A stretch of DNA of 64,000 nt from Phyllobacterium sp. 21LDTY02-6 (GTDB lineage Bacteria; Pseudomonadota; Alphaproteobacteria; Rhizobiales; Rhizobiaceae), in contig NZ_JAMJWD020000001.1 in the NCBI RefSeq assembly GCF_023554255.2, forward strand, positions 372,001 through 436,000. The letters run 5' to 3'. The notes under the pieces are model-generated. The model searched no databases and had not been told where the DNA came from. It saw only the letters and a list, made by a program, of their open reading frames with translations. Positions 44,609-53,195 of the stretch are shown here, piece by piece. Numbering within the stretch: position 1 is the stretch's first letter; each line of letters begins with the position of its first letter. A program made the translations under genes and the position numbers.

Positions 44609-45670
44609 ATGGTTTGGACTGCTGACGCGAAGCGCTACGACACGATGAAATATAATCGCTGCGGACGCAGCGGCCTGAAGCTCCCGGCGATATCCCTCGG
44701 CCTCTGGCATAATTTCGGCAATGATACGCCACACGGCCTGAAGCAGTCGATCTGCCGGCAGGCCTTCGATCTCGGCATCACCCATTTCGACCTCGCCAAT
44801 AATTACGGCCCGCCGCCCGGTTCCGCCGAGACCGCCTTCGGCGAGATACTGCGCACGGATTTCAAGCCCTACCGCGACGAATTGATCATTTCGTCCAAGG
44901 CCGGCTATGGCATGTGGCCCGGCCCCTATGGCGAGTGGGGCAGCCGCAAATACCTGATTGCCAGCTGCGACCAGAGCCTGAAGCGGCTCGGCCTCGACTA
45001 TGTCGACATATTCTATTCGCACCGCTTCGATCCCGATACGCCGCTCGAAGAGACCATGATGGCGCTCGATCACATCGTACGTTCGGGCCGGGCGCAATAT
45101 GTCGGGATTTCCTCCTATAATGCGCGCCGCACGCGCGAGGCGGCCGCCATTCTCGAACAGCTCGGCACGCCGTGCCTCATTCACCAGCCGAGCTATTCGA
45201 TGATCAATCGCTGGATCGAGGAAGACGGGCTGGTCGATGCGCTGGATGAACTCGGCATCGGTTCCATCGTGTTCTCGCCGCTGGCGCAGGGCATGCTGAC
45301 CGACAAATATCTGAAGGGCGTGCCGGAGGAGAGCCGCGCGGCGCAGGGAAAATCGCTCAATCCGGAATTCCTGAGCGAGAAGAACATCGCCAATATCCGC
45401 GGCCTGAACGAGATTGCATTGAAGCGCGGCCAGACCCTGGCGCAGATGGCCCTGGCCTGGGTGCTGCGCGGCGGCCGCATCACCACGGCGCTCATCGGGG
45501 CCAGCAAGCCGCAGCAGGTCGTCGATTGCGTCAAGGCGCTCGACAATATCGAGTTCACCGATGCGGAACTGGCGGAGATCGACGTTTTCGCCAATGATGC
45601 CAACATCAATCTCTGGGCTGCCTCCGCCGAGCGCAAGGGGCCGGCACGCAAGCCGGTCAAGGTGGACTGA
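44609..45670 (+). CDS. Aldo/keto reductase, YghZ/L-glyceraldehyde-3-phosphate reductase-like
   Basis: 353 residues from MVWTADAKRYD, the usual YghZ N-terminus, preceded by GAGGA. ISLGLWHNFGND, FDLANNYGPPPGSAETAFGE, SSKAGYGMWPGPYGEWGSRKYL and YSHRFDPDTPLEETMMALDHIV closely follow the E. coli protein. The catalytic Tyr and Lys of AKRs lie in NNYG and SSKAG. It reduces aldehydes such as L-glyceraldehyde-3-phosphate or methylglyoxal with NADPH. It is 109 bp after the sugar operon on the same strand and may be separately transcribed. Confidence 0.9.
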   Translation: MVWTADAKRYDTMKYNRCGRSGLKLPAISLGLWHNFGNDTPHGLKQSICRQAFDLGITHFDLANNYGPPPGSAETAFGEILRTDFKPYRDELIISSKAGYGMWPGPYGEWGSRKYLIASCDQSLKRLGLDYVDIFYSHRFDPDTPLEETMMALDHIVRSGRAQYVGISSYNARRTREAAAILEQLGTPCLIHQPSYSMINRWIEEDGLVDALDELGIGSIVFSPLAQGMLTDKYLKGVPEESRAAQGKSLNPEFLSEKNIANIRGLNEIALKRGQTLAQMALAWVLRGGRITTALIGASKPQQVVDCVKALDNIEFTDAELAEIDVFANDANINLWAASAERKGPARKPVKVD

Positions 45671-45776
45671 CGGGGACGATTTACCAGATTCCGGGTCACC
45701 AGATGCAGGGTGATTGGCAGCGCGCGTGCAATGTGCGAAATCATTGCCGCGCAGATTTGCAGATTGGAAGTATTCG

Positions 45777-47087
45777 ATGAAGATTGCGATGATTGGGACC
45801 GGATATGTCGGTCTGGTGTCGGGCGTTTGCTTTGCGGAATTCGGTTTTCAGGTCACTTGCGTCGACAAGAACCCGGCCATCATCGAGCGGCTGCGGGCCG
45901 GCGAGGTGACGATCTTCGAGCCCGGGCTCGACGAATTGCTGATGCGCAATGTCCGCGACGGCCGGCTGACCTTCACCACGGAACTCGCCGCCACCGTCGC
46001 CGATGCCGATGTGGTGTTCGTCGCCGTCGGCACGCCTTCACGCCGCGGCGATGGCGAGGCGGACCTGCAATATATCCACGCCGCCGCCGACGAGATCGCC
46101 GCGGCGATGAAACCCGGAGCCGTCATCGTCATCAAGTCGACCGTCGTCGTCGGCACCAATGCGGCGGTGCGCGAGCGTATCGCGCAGGCACGTCCCGGCG
46201 TTCCGTTCTCGATGGTGTCGAACCCGGAATTCCTGCGCGAGGGATCGGCGGTGGAGGATTTCATGCGCCCCGACCGCGTCGTCGTCGGCGTGCATGACGA
46301 GACCGGCGCGGCTGCCATGCGCCGTGTCTACAAGCCGCTTTACCTGCGCGAGACGCCGATGATCGTGACCACGCTCGAAAATGCCGAGCTGATCAAATAT
46401 GCGGCCAATGCCTTCCTCGCCATGAAGGTGACCTTCATCAACGAGGTCGCCGACCTCTGCGAAAAGGCGGGCGGCAACGTCCAGGACGTGGCGCGGGCGA
46501 TCGGCATGGACAATCGCATCGGCTCGAAATTCCTGCATGCCGGGCCGGGCTTCGGCGGTTCGTGCTTTCCCAAGGATACGCGCGCCTATGCCGCGACCGG
46601 GCGCAAGCTGGAGGCGCCGCAGACGCTGATCGAGCAGGTGGTCGCCATCAATGAAAACCGCAAGCGTTCGCTGGCGCAGCGCGTGGTGGAAGCGGCGGCA
46701 AGGACCAGCGCGAGAACGGTCGCCGTGCTCGGCATCGCCTTCAAGCCGAACACCGACGACATTCGCGAGTCGCCCTCGCTCGACATCATACCGGCGCTGC
46801 AGGCGGCGGGCCTGACGGTGCGGGCGCATGATCCGGAGGCGCGGCAGGCCGCCGAGGCGGTGCTCCCCGGCGTGGTATGGTGCTCTTCGTCCTATGAGGC
46901 GGTCCGGGGCGCGGGCATCACCGTCCTGATGACGGAATGGAATGCCTATCGCGCGCTGGATCTCGGGAGGGTCGCCGAACTGATGGACGGCAAGGTCTTC
47001 TTCGACATGCGCAATGTGTTCAATTCACAGGATCTCGAAGGTTCGGGACTGGAATATCACTCCGTCGGCCGGCCATTGATCCGCTAG
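45777..47087 (+). CDS. UDP-glucose 6-dehydrogenase
   Basis: 436 residues from MKIAMIGTGYVG; the longer upstream frame lacks a start with ribosome-binding site. GTGYVGLVSGVCFAEFGF (NAD site), KSTVVVGTN, NPEFLREGSAVEDFMRPDR, the catalytic GFGGSCFPKD (Cys near 261) and GIAFKPNTDDIRESPS are all present. It makes UDP-glucuronate for surface polysaccharide or lipid A decoration. It converges with the LABN/GT2 pair, which is also envelope-related. Confidence 0.93.
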   Translation: MKIAMIGTGYVGLVSGVCFAEFGFQVTCVDKNPAIIERLRAGEVTIFEPGLDELLMRNVRDGRLTFTTELAATVADADVVFVAVGTPSRRGDGEADLQYIHAAADEIAAAMKPGAVIVIKSTVVVGTNAAVRERIAQARPGVPFSMVSNPEFLREGSAVEDFMRPDRVVVGVHDETGAAAMRRVYKPLYLRETPMIVTTLENAELIKYAANAFLAMKVTFINEVADLCEKAGGNVQDVARAIGMDNRIGSKFLHAGPGFGGSCFPKDTRAYAATGRKLEAPQTLIEQVVAINENRKRSLAQRVVEAAARTSARTVAVLGIAFKPNTDDIRESPSLDIIPALQAAGLTVRAHDPEARQAAEAVLPGVVWCSSSYEAVRGAGITVLMTEWNAYRALDLGRVAELMDGKVFFDMRNVFNSQDLEGSGLEYHSVGRPLIR

Positions 47088-47105
47088 ACCGGAGCGCGAC
47101 GCGAA

Positions 47106-47426
47106 TCAGGTGTCCTGCGTCAGCGACTTCTTCTCGTTGGCGATGAGCCAGAGATTGCGGATATAGACGAAGAGGCCGAGGCCCTGGCCGGCAATGAAGA
47201 CGGGGTCCTTGCGCACCACGGCATAGACGAACAGCAGCGTGCCGCCGATCAGCGAAAAGAACCAGAAGGCGACGGGCACGACGCTGCGCTTCGCCTTTTC
47301 GGAAGCCAGCCATTGCACGACGAAGCGCATGGTGAAACAGCCCTGGGCGAAAAAGCCGAGCACGATCCAGGCGTCGAACTGGGCGACGAAGACCGAGTGC
47401 AGCCAGTTTGAAAATGCGTCAGCCAT
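47106..47426 (-). CDS. Lipid A biosynthesis N-terminal (LABN) domain membrane protein
   Basis: 106 residues with three membrane helices. FFAQGCFTMRFVVQWLASEKAKRSVVPVAFWFFSLIGG is the hallmark of the LABN domain found at the N-terminus of some LpxB proteins and as free small proteins. It overlaps the GT2 gene by eight bases. Free LABN proteins commonly sit with polyprenyl-phosphate glycosyltransferases, suggesting sugar transfer to lipid carriers or lipid A. Confidence 0.87.
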   Translation of the reverse strand: MADAFSNWLHSVFVAQFDAWIVLGFFAQGCFTMRFVVQWLASEKAKRSVVPVAFWFFSLIGGTLLFVYAVVRKDPVFIAGQGLGLFVYIRNLWLIANEKKSLTQDT

Positions 47427-48150
47427 GGCCGATCTCCGTAATCTTTGGAACCGTCTTTCGACGTCTTCTCAGCCACCATACCCCGTAGAGGTCGAGGATG
47501 CCGCGCAGGCCGCGGTCGAGGATACCGTAATTGGATTTGCCGTGCCGCCGCTCGCGGTCGACGACGTCGACATGAACCGTGCCGTAGCCCTCGCGCAGGA
47601 CGAGGGCGGGCAGATAGCGGTGCCAGCCGTCGAAGAACGGCAATTCGCGAAACAGCTGCGCGTGGACCGCCTTGAGGCCGCAGCCGCTGTCGCGGGTATT
47701 GTCCTTGAGGATCGACTGGCGCAGCCCATTGGCAAAGCGCGACGATATCTGCTTCAGCTTGCTGTCCGTCCGCTTCAGCCGCTGGCCGGCGGCAATGCCG
47801 ATGGCGGGGCCGGCGGCGATCAGCGCATCGGCGAGAACCGGGAGATAGGCCGGATCGTTTTGCCCGTCGCCATCCATGGTGACGATCACCGCGCCGCGCG
47901 CCGCAAAGACGCCGGAGCGCACCGCGGCGCTCTGGCCGGCCGACTTGTCATGGTGGATGTGGCGCAGCTGCGGCGCCGTCTTCATCCGCTCCTGGAGCGC
48001 GGTGCCGGTCGCATCGGTGGAGCCGTCATCCACGACGATGACTTCATAGTCGCGCCCCTTCATCGCCTCGTCGACTTCATCGAGCAGAAAGGCAAGATTG
48101 GCCGCTTCATTGCGGCAGGGGATGACAATGGTGATCGCGGGATTGCGCAA
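47419..48150 (-). CDS. GT2-family glycosyltransferase, dolichol-phosphate-mannose-synthase-like
   Basis: 243 residues. TIVIPCRNEAANL, the nucleotide-sugar motif VVDDGSTDAT, the metal-binding TMDGDGQND, and SGCGLKAVHAQLF place it among DPM1/ArnC-like enzymes, which transfer a sugar from a nucleotide sugar to polyprenyl phosphate. The C-terminus has one short hydrophobic stretch rather than two helices. It is coupled to the LABN gene, and a downstream polyprenyl-sugar transferase of the ArnT type is not in the window. Confidence 0.88.
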   Translation of the reverse strand: MRNPAITIVIPCRNEAANLAFLLDEVDEAMKGRDYEVIVVDDGSTDATGTALQERMKTAPQLRHIHHDKSAGQSAAVRSGVFAARGAVIVTMDGDGQNDPAYLPVLADALIAAGPAIGIAAGQRLKRTDSKLKQISSRFANGLRQSILKDNTRDSGCGLKAVHAQLFRELPFFDGWHRYLPALVLREGYGTVHVDVVDRERRHGKSNYGILDRGLRGILDLYGVWWLRRRRKTVPKITEIGHG

Positions 48151-48217
48151 AGATGGAAGCTCTCGTCATTATTTCTGGCGCGCTCATACCATCGAATTGT
48201 GCGCTCTACCAACCAGT

Positions 48218-49867
48218 TTATTTGCCAAGGCGTATGTCCGTCAGCGTCCGCGCCGGGGTGATCGCCTCCGGATCGAGCCGTATTTCGATGATCGCCGGCT
48301 TGCCGCTGGCGAGCGAGCGCTGCCATGCGCCGTCGAACTCGCCGGTGGTCTCGACCGTCTCGCCATGGCCGCCGAATGCCCGGGCCAGCAGCGCGAAATC
48401 GGGGTTGGTCAGGTCCGTCGCCGAGACGCGGCCGGGATATTCCCGCTCCTGATGCATGCGGATCGTGCCGTAGATGGAATTGTTGACGACGATCGCGATG
48501 ATCGGCAGCCGGTATTTGACCGCCGTGGCAAAATCCTGCCCGTTCATGAGAAAACAGCCGTCGCCGGCGAAGCAGACGACGGTTCGCTGCGGATATAATT
48601 GCTTGGCGGCGACGGCAGCCGGCAGGCCATAGCCCATGGAGCCGGATGTCGGCGCGGCCTGGGTGCCGAAGCGGCGGAAGCGATGGAAGCGGTGCAGCCA
48701 TGTGGCGTAATTGCCGGCGCCATTGGTCATGATGGCATCCTCCGGCAGCACCGTCTCCAGGTAGGACATGATCGGTCCCATGGCGACAGCGCCGGGGCCG
48801 GTCTGCGGCGGTGTCGACCAGGCAAGATAGGCCTCATGCGCCGCGGCGGCCGCATCTGCCCATGCGACATGGGATGGCGGCGCCAGATGTTCCACCGCCT
48901 CGGCAAAGGCGTCCGGGGCGCTGTTGATCGCCTGGTGGGGCCTGTAGACGCGGCCGAGCTCTTCCGCGTCGGGGTGGACATGGATGAGCGTCTGGCGCGG
49001 ATAGGGGCTCTCGACCAGCGAATAGCCGGAGGAGGGCATTTCGCCGAGCCGCCCGCCGACGAGGAGAAGCACGTCCGCCTCCCGGATGCGCTTCGCCAGA
49101 GCCGGGTTGATGCCAATGCCGACATCGCCGGCATAATTCGGGTGGAGATGGTCGAACAGCATCTGGCGCCGGAAGGAGCAGCCCACCGGCAGGTGCCATT
49201 TTTCGGCGAAGCGGGTGATGGAGTGCACCGCCTTCTCGCTCCAGCGCGAGCCGCCAAGGATCATGAAGGGGCGCTCGGCGCCCTGCAATCGATCCGCCAG
49301 CTTCTCGATCGCCGCGGGCGAGGGCGCGGTCTCCACCGGCTCGTAGCCCTGCGCGGCGACGGCTTCCACGCGGTCGGTCAGCATGTCTTCCGGCAGCGCC
49401 AGCACGACCGGTCCCGGTCGGCCCGAGGTCGCGACCGCGAAGGCGCGCGTGACGAATTCCGGAATGCGCCGTGCATCGTCGATTTCCGCCACCCATTTCG
49501 CCGTATCGGCGAAGAAGCGGCGATATTCGATCTCCTGGAATGCCTCGCGCTCGCGGGCATCCCGCTGCACCTGGCCGATGAAGAGGATCAGCGGCGTCGA
49601 ATCCTGCCGCGCGATATGGATGCCCGGCGAGGCATTGGTGGCGCCGGGGCCGCGGGTGACGAAGCAGATGCCCGGCTTTCCCGTCAGCTTGCCCCAGGCT
49701 TCGGCCATCATCGCCGCGCCGCCCTCGGCCCGGCACACCGTCACGCCGATCGGGGCGTCGTGCAGGGCGTCGAGCACGGCGAGATAGCTTTCGCCGGGCA
49801 CGCAGAACAGTCGCTCGGCGCCGTTTGCAATCAGGGAATCAACGATCAGTTCACCGCCGGTCTTCAT
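48218..49867 (-). CDS. Thiamine-diphosphate-dependent enzyme, acetolactate-synthase-like
   Basis: 549 residues from MKTGGEL (AAGGCGAAGG upstream). CRAEGGAAMMAEAWGKLTG has the catalytic Glu of the ThDP fold, TRGPGATNASPGIHIARQDSTPLI follows, and the C-terminal ThDP-Mg motif runs from AGDGCFLMNG to VVNN. The family includes acetolactate synthase, benzoylformate decarboxylase and oxalyl-CoA decarboxylase; the sequence looks closest to generic IlvB-like decarboxylases and I do not assign a substrate. It overlaps the CoA-transferase gene by 17 bases in an operon with an alpha/beta hydrolase. Confidence 0.82.
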   Translation of the reverse strand: MKTGGELIVDSLIANGAERLFCVPGESYLAVLDALHDAPIGVTVCRAEGGAAMMAEAWGKLTGKPGICFVTRGPGATNASPGIHIARQDSTPLILFIGQVQRDAREREAFQEIEYRRFFADTAKWVAEIDDARRIPEFVTRAFAVATSGRPGPVVLALPEDMLTDRVEAVAAQGYEPVETAPSPAAIEKLADRLQGAERPFMILGGSRWSEKAVHSITRFAEKWHLPVGCSFRRQMLFDHLHPNYAGDVGIGINPALAKRIREADVLLLVGGRLGEMPSSGYSLVESPYPRQTLIHVHPDAEELGRVYRPHQAINSAPDAFAEAVEHLAPPSHVAWADAAAAAHEAYLAWSTPPQTGPGAVAMGPIMSYLETVLPEDAIMTNGAGNYATWLHRFHRFRRFGTQAAPTSGSMGYGLPAAVAAKQLYPQRTVVCFAGDGCFLMNGQDFATAVKYRLPIIAIVVNNSIYGTIRMHQEREYPGRVSATDLTNPDFALLARAFGGHGETVETTGEFDGAWQRSLASGKPAIIEIRLDPEAITPARTLTDIRLGK

Positions 49868-51056
49868 CCTTCGCCTTTCCGATTTCCTCGAGAATTTCCG
49901 AACTGTGCTCGCCGAGGCGCGGCGAGGGCCGATCATAGGTCAATGGCGTCTTCGACAGCACGATGGGGCTCCGCACCGAGGGAATGGCATTGCCATGGCC
50001 GTCGTCGAGATCGAGCCGCAGCCCCCTTGCCACGATCTGCGGATCGGCGAACATCTCGCCGATCTCGTTGATCGGCCCGGCGGGAACCGCATTGCGCGAA
50101 CATTCGAGCAGAAGGTCGGCGCGGGTGCGCAGGGCGGTCTCGGCAGAGATGAGCCGCGTCAGCTCGGCGCGGTTTTCGAGGCGGGCGCGATTGGTGAGGA
50201 AGCGCGGGTCGCTCGCCCATTCATTGCGCCCGACGATCGCGCAGAAGCGGGCGAACTGGCCGTCATTGCCGACGGCGAGGATCATGTGGCCGTCGGCGGT
50301 CGGTATGACCTCGTAGGGCGAGATATTGGGATGGGCATTGCCCATGCGCGTCGGGCTGCGGCCGGTGGCGAGATAGTTCATCGCCTGGTTGGCGAGGACG
50401 GCGGATTGCACGTCGAACAGCGCCATGTCCACCAATTGTCCTTCGCCAGTCCTTGCCGCATGGGCAAGCGCCGCCTGGATGGCGATGACGGCATAAAGCC
50501 CGGTGAAAATATCGGCGACGGCGAGCCCGACCTTCTGCGGCTGGCCCGCCGGGTCGCCGGTCACCGACATCAGGCCGGACATGCCCTGGATGATGAAATC
50601 GTAGCCGGCCTGCGCGGCATAGGGGCCGGTCTGGCCGAAGCCGGTGATCGAACAATAGACGAGGCGCGGATTTTCCGCGCGCAGGCTTTCATAGTCGAGG
50701 CCGTATTTTGCCAGGCCGCCGACCTTGAAGTTCTCCAGCACCACGTCGGCGCCGCGGCACAGGGCCTTGACGGTATCGCGGCCCTCTTCGGTGGTGAAAT
50801 CGGCGGTGATCGAGCGCTTGCCGCGGTTGCAGGCGTGGAAATAGGCGGCGGAAAGGTTCTCGCCCTCGCGGCTGTTGATGAATGGCGGGCCCCAGCCGCG
50901 CGTCTCGTCGCCGCCGGCGGGGTTCTCCACCTTGATGACATCGGCGCCGAGATCGGCGAGCACCTGTCCGGCCCATGGCCCGGCAAGGACCCGTGCAAGC
51001 TCGACGACGCGAATTCCCTTCAGCGGGGCATTTGACAGCGGCGCTTCGGACATCAT
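49851..51056 (-). CDS. CaiB/BaiF family (class III) CoA-transferase
   Basis: 401 residues. VVELARVLAGPWAGQVLADLGADVIKVE at the N-terminus, NRGKRSITADF, ENFKVGGLAKYGLDYESL, and the catalytic Asp in GQLVDMALFDV (near 216) are standard. These enzymes move CoA between carboxylic acids, as in oxalate, carnitine or succinate metabolism. It overlaps the hydrolase by ATGA and the ThDP enzyme by 17 bp, so the three probably form one catabolic unit activating an organic acid. Confidence 0.88.
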   Translation of the reverse strand: MMSEAPLSNAPLKGIRVVELARVLAGPWAGQVLADLGADVIKVENPAGGDETRGWGPPFINSREGENLSAAYFHACNRGKRSITADFTTEEGRDTVKALCRGADVVLENFKVGGLAKYGLDYESLRAENPRLVYCSITGFGQTGPYAAQAGYDFIIQGMSGLMSVTGDPAGQPQKVGLAVADIFTGLYAVIAIQAALAHAARTGEGQLVDMALFDVQSAVLANQAMNYLATGRSPTRMGNAHPNISPYEVIPTADGHMILAVGNDGQFARFCAIVGRNEWASDPRFLTNRARLENRAELTRLISAETALRTRADLLLECSRNAVPAGPINEIGEMFADPQIVARGLRLDLDDGHGNAIPSVRSPIVLSKTPLTYDRPSPRLGEHSSEILEEIGKAKDEDRR

Positions 51057-52027
51057 CTGCCGTCCCTGTTGAAACTCGCGAGCGCCCAGGCGGCGAAATC
51101 CCGCAGGATCATGTCTCGATTGATGTCGTTCAGCCCCTCATGGCGCGTATCGGGATAGATGGTGGCATTCACATTGCCAAAGCCGAGATTTCGCATTCTT
51201 CGTTCAAGTTCCTCCACCGCCTTGCCGCCTTCCGTTGCCGGATCGGCCGCGCCTCCCACCAGATTGATCGGCATGCCGCGGGCGAGCCGTGACAGCAGCC
51301 TATCGTCGGCGCCGTCGAATACAAAGCTGAATATATCGCGCCACATGCCGACGCTCGGCGGCCAGCCGCAAAGCGGGTCGGCAATATACGCATCGACTTC
51401 GGCGGGATCGCGCGACAACCAGTCGGCGTCGGTGCGTCCCTCGCCGGTGCGCCTGTTCCAGTCCCGGAAGGTCAGCTTCGGCAGGATCATGCTCGGCACG
51501 TCCGAGCCGAGCAGCATCCGTTCCGCCGCGAGAATGGCGATCGCCGCCCTGCCTGCCATGCCGGCGGAGAAACTGGCGTTCCAGATCGCCGCCGCATCGA
51601 CGCGGCCGGGAAAGCGCATCGCATAGGCGAGGGCGATCAGCCCGCCCATCGAATGGCCGAAGATCAGCACCGGCAGGCCGGGATGGCGCTGGCGCATCTG
51701 CCGGTTGACGGCATCGACATCGCCCAGCACCAGCTCGGCCCCGTTTCGCGCGGCGAAGCGGCCGGCGCCCCCTGCGGCCAGGCCCGGCACGCGGCTGAAG
51801 CCATGGCCGCGATGGTCATGCGCATAGACGTGAAATCCGTGGCCCGCGAGATGGGCGGCGAAGCGGGCATAGCGCCGCGAATGTTCGCTCAGTCCGTGGT
51901 TGACGTGCACCAGCGCCCGGGGCTGGCCCGTCGCCGGCCAATGCCGCAGCGCGAGCATGGCTCCGGTCGGGCTCGCCAGGATTTCGGGCTCGTCGAAGTT
52001 CATTGCGAATCTGCGCGAATCTGCCAT
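51053..52027 (-). CDS. Alpha/beta hydrolase, serine aminopeptidase S33 / lysophospholipase-like
   Basis: 324 residues. HVNHGLSEHSRRYARFAAHLAGHGFHVYAHDHRGHG matches the monoacylglycerol-lipase/PldB-like family; the nucleophile elbow is GHSMGG (Ser near 125), with the acid in GGAADPATEGG and the base in DTRHEGLND. It likely cleaves an ester or thioester. It is first in the operon with the CoA-transferase and ThDP enzyme. The start could also be the ATG at 52003. Confidence 0.87.
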   Translation of the reverse strand: MADSRRFAMNFDEPEILASPTGAMLALRHWPATGQPRALVHVNHGLSEHSRRYARFAAHLAGHGFHVYAHDHRGHGFSRVPGLAAGGAGRFAARNGAELVLGDVDAVNRQMRQRHPGLPVLIFGHSMGGLIALAYAMRFPGRVDAAAIWNASFSAGMAGRAAIAILAAERMLLGSDVPSMILPKLTFRDWNRRTGEGRTDADWLSRDPAEVDAYIADPLCGWPPSVGMWRDIFSFVFDGADDRLLSRLARGMPINLVGGAADPATEGGKAVEELERRMRNLGFGNVNATIYPDTRHEGLNDINRDMILRDFAAWALASFNRDGR

Positions 52028-52390
52028 TTCAAGGCAGTTGACGGCCTGCCGTTTAATTAGTCAACGCGCAAAACTCGCATTAAAATGCCGGCAATTTTGC
52101 AATATTATGCCTAATTGATAGGCACACACTTGGCGTTGCAATTTTATTTTGCAAACCCCCTTGCAATGCTGTTTAACATGCCTCAAAACTTCCTTCCACG
52201 AGCTTTTTGGGCGGTCTGAACCTCGGTTCCAAAGCACTCGCGCAGCTCGAGCAGTTACATGGCCGTTCAGGGGAGAAGAGGACGCTTTCCGAATGCGGCA
52301 CCAGAGGGGAAACCGGGTGACGGAAATATCCGCGCCCGGTTTCGCTCGTTGTGGCCCTCCCTTTTTGCAATCAATCCAATTTGCCTCATC

Positions 52391-52476
52391 CTGAGCTTGT
52401 CGAAGGGTGCAGCAACATTTGTGCAATCCTTCGTTGGAGCGCTGCAAAAGCATCGTGCGTGCTTCGACAGGCTCAG
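52391..52476. repeat. Inverted pair of the CTGAGCTTGTCGAAG dispersed motif
   Basis: CTGAGCTTGTCGAAG at 52391-52405 and CTTCGACAGGCTCAG at 52462-52476 are inverted copies with one G-T-compatible mismatch. They flank 56 bp and could form a long hairpin. Similar words are widespread as intergenic palindromes in alphaproteobacterial genomes. A degenerate copy (GTTCGACCAGCTCAG) lies at 53004-53018. Confidence 0.8.
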
Positions 52477-52510
52477 CATGAGGGAGGTGGGCTCAGCATG
52501 AGGGAGGTGG
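52471..52510. repeat. Perfect 20-bp tandem duplication
   Basis: GCTCAGCATGAGGGAGGTGG occurs twice head to tail (52471-52490 and 52491-52510), joining the inverted motif at 52462 to copy B of the large repeat. Related partial units recur at 53014, 53028 and 53049, and a degenerate version ends copy A near 645-663. Confidence 0.9.
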
Positions 52511-52870
52511 GGGGCAATCCCTGCTGGATGCGGAAAATCCGCACCACGCCCGCAAAATCGCGTCTGGTCATTGAAAATGGGGGGAGACGGGCGGTCTTCA
52601 GCGCGTCAGTAGGTATCAGGGTCGAGGTCCGAAGACCGCCCGCGACGTCTTTGCCTGCCATTGTCACGTTTGTCAGACGCAACAACCCGGAAAACGAAGC
52701 GCCACCCCCGTTTCCTTCTGCAGTTTGCCGGCCAATCGGGGTTGTCACTTCCGATATCCCGGCAACGCCATCCTCTCCCAGCTTGTCGAAACAGCTCCGG
52801 AAGCTGCTCCCCCACTGGAAAGGATTTGTGCAGAATACCCCGGCTTCAAACAGGGGGGATAAGTTTTTTT
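52487..52870 (-). repeat. Copy B of the ~390-bp dispersed repeat, inverted relative to copy A
   Basis: Read on the minus strand this matches 277-663 over its full length with scattered substitutions and small indels. The 12-bp hairpin arms are conserved exactly (52588-52599 and 52631-52642), while the flanks vary more. Frames across it are not conserved between copies, so it behaves as a noncoding mobile or structural repeat. Confidence 0.85.
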
Positions 52871-53195
52871 GCGTGCCGGGGGGAAGAATGAGCGAAATCA
52901 GCAGCTTGCAGGGCGAAATATTTTTTTAGGCCGGAAATCTATCCCACCGCGTGGGCCAGTTGTTGAAAAACGAGAGATGGCAATGAGGTACCGCGTGCTT
53001 TGTGGTTCGACCAGCTCAGCATGAGGGGCTCAGCATGAGGGAGGTGGGGCTCAGCATGTTGGCCCGGCATCAGGGAGAGCGATCTGATTGCAGGCAATGC
53101 GGGGACAAATCGGCCCGCGGTCCATTGCCACAACTGGCCCTTTCGCCTACATACGGCGCAAATTCATTACCCGAAAAAGCGGAGTGACGCGCGGT

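Larger units (their letters stand above)
52028..53195. other. 1.2-kb repeat-rich intergenic region, no convincing gene
   Basis: No frame here has gene-like character. The part next to the hydrolase (52028-52260) is AT-richer and probably contains its promoter. The rest is built from the palindromic CTGAGCTTGTCGAAG-type pair, 20-bp tandem repeats, copy B of the 390-bp dispersed repeat, and a further set of GCTCAGCATGAGG units (53014-53058) up to the ettA leader. Confidence 0.8.

Noticed and set aside
48218-51056. Oxalate degradation pair (frc-oxc)
   Set aside because: The ThDP enzyme resembles generic acetolactate-synthase-like proteins and I see no clear oxalyl-CoA decarboxylase features; the hydrolase also does not fit.
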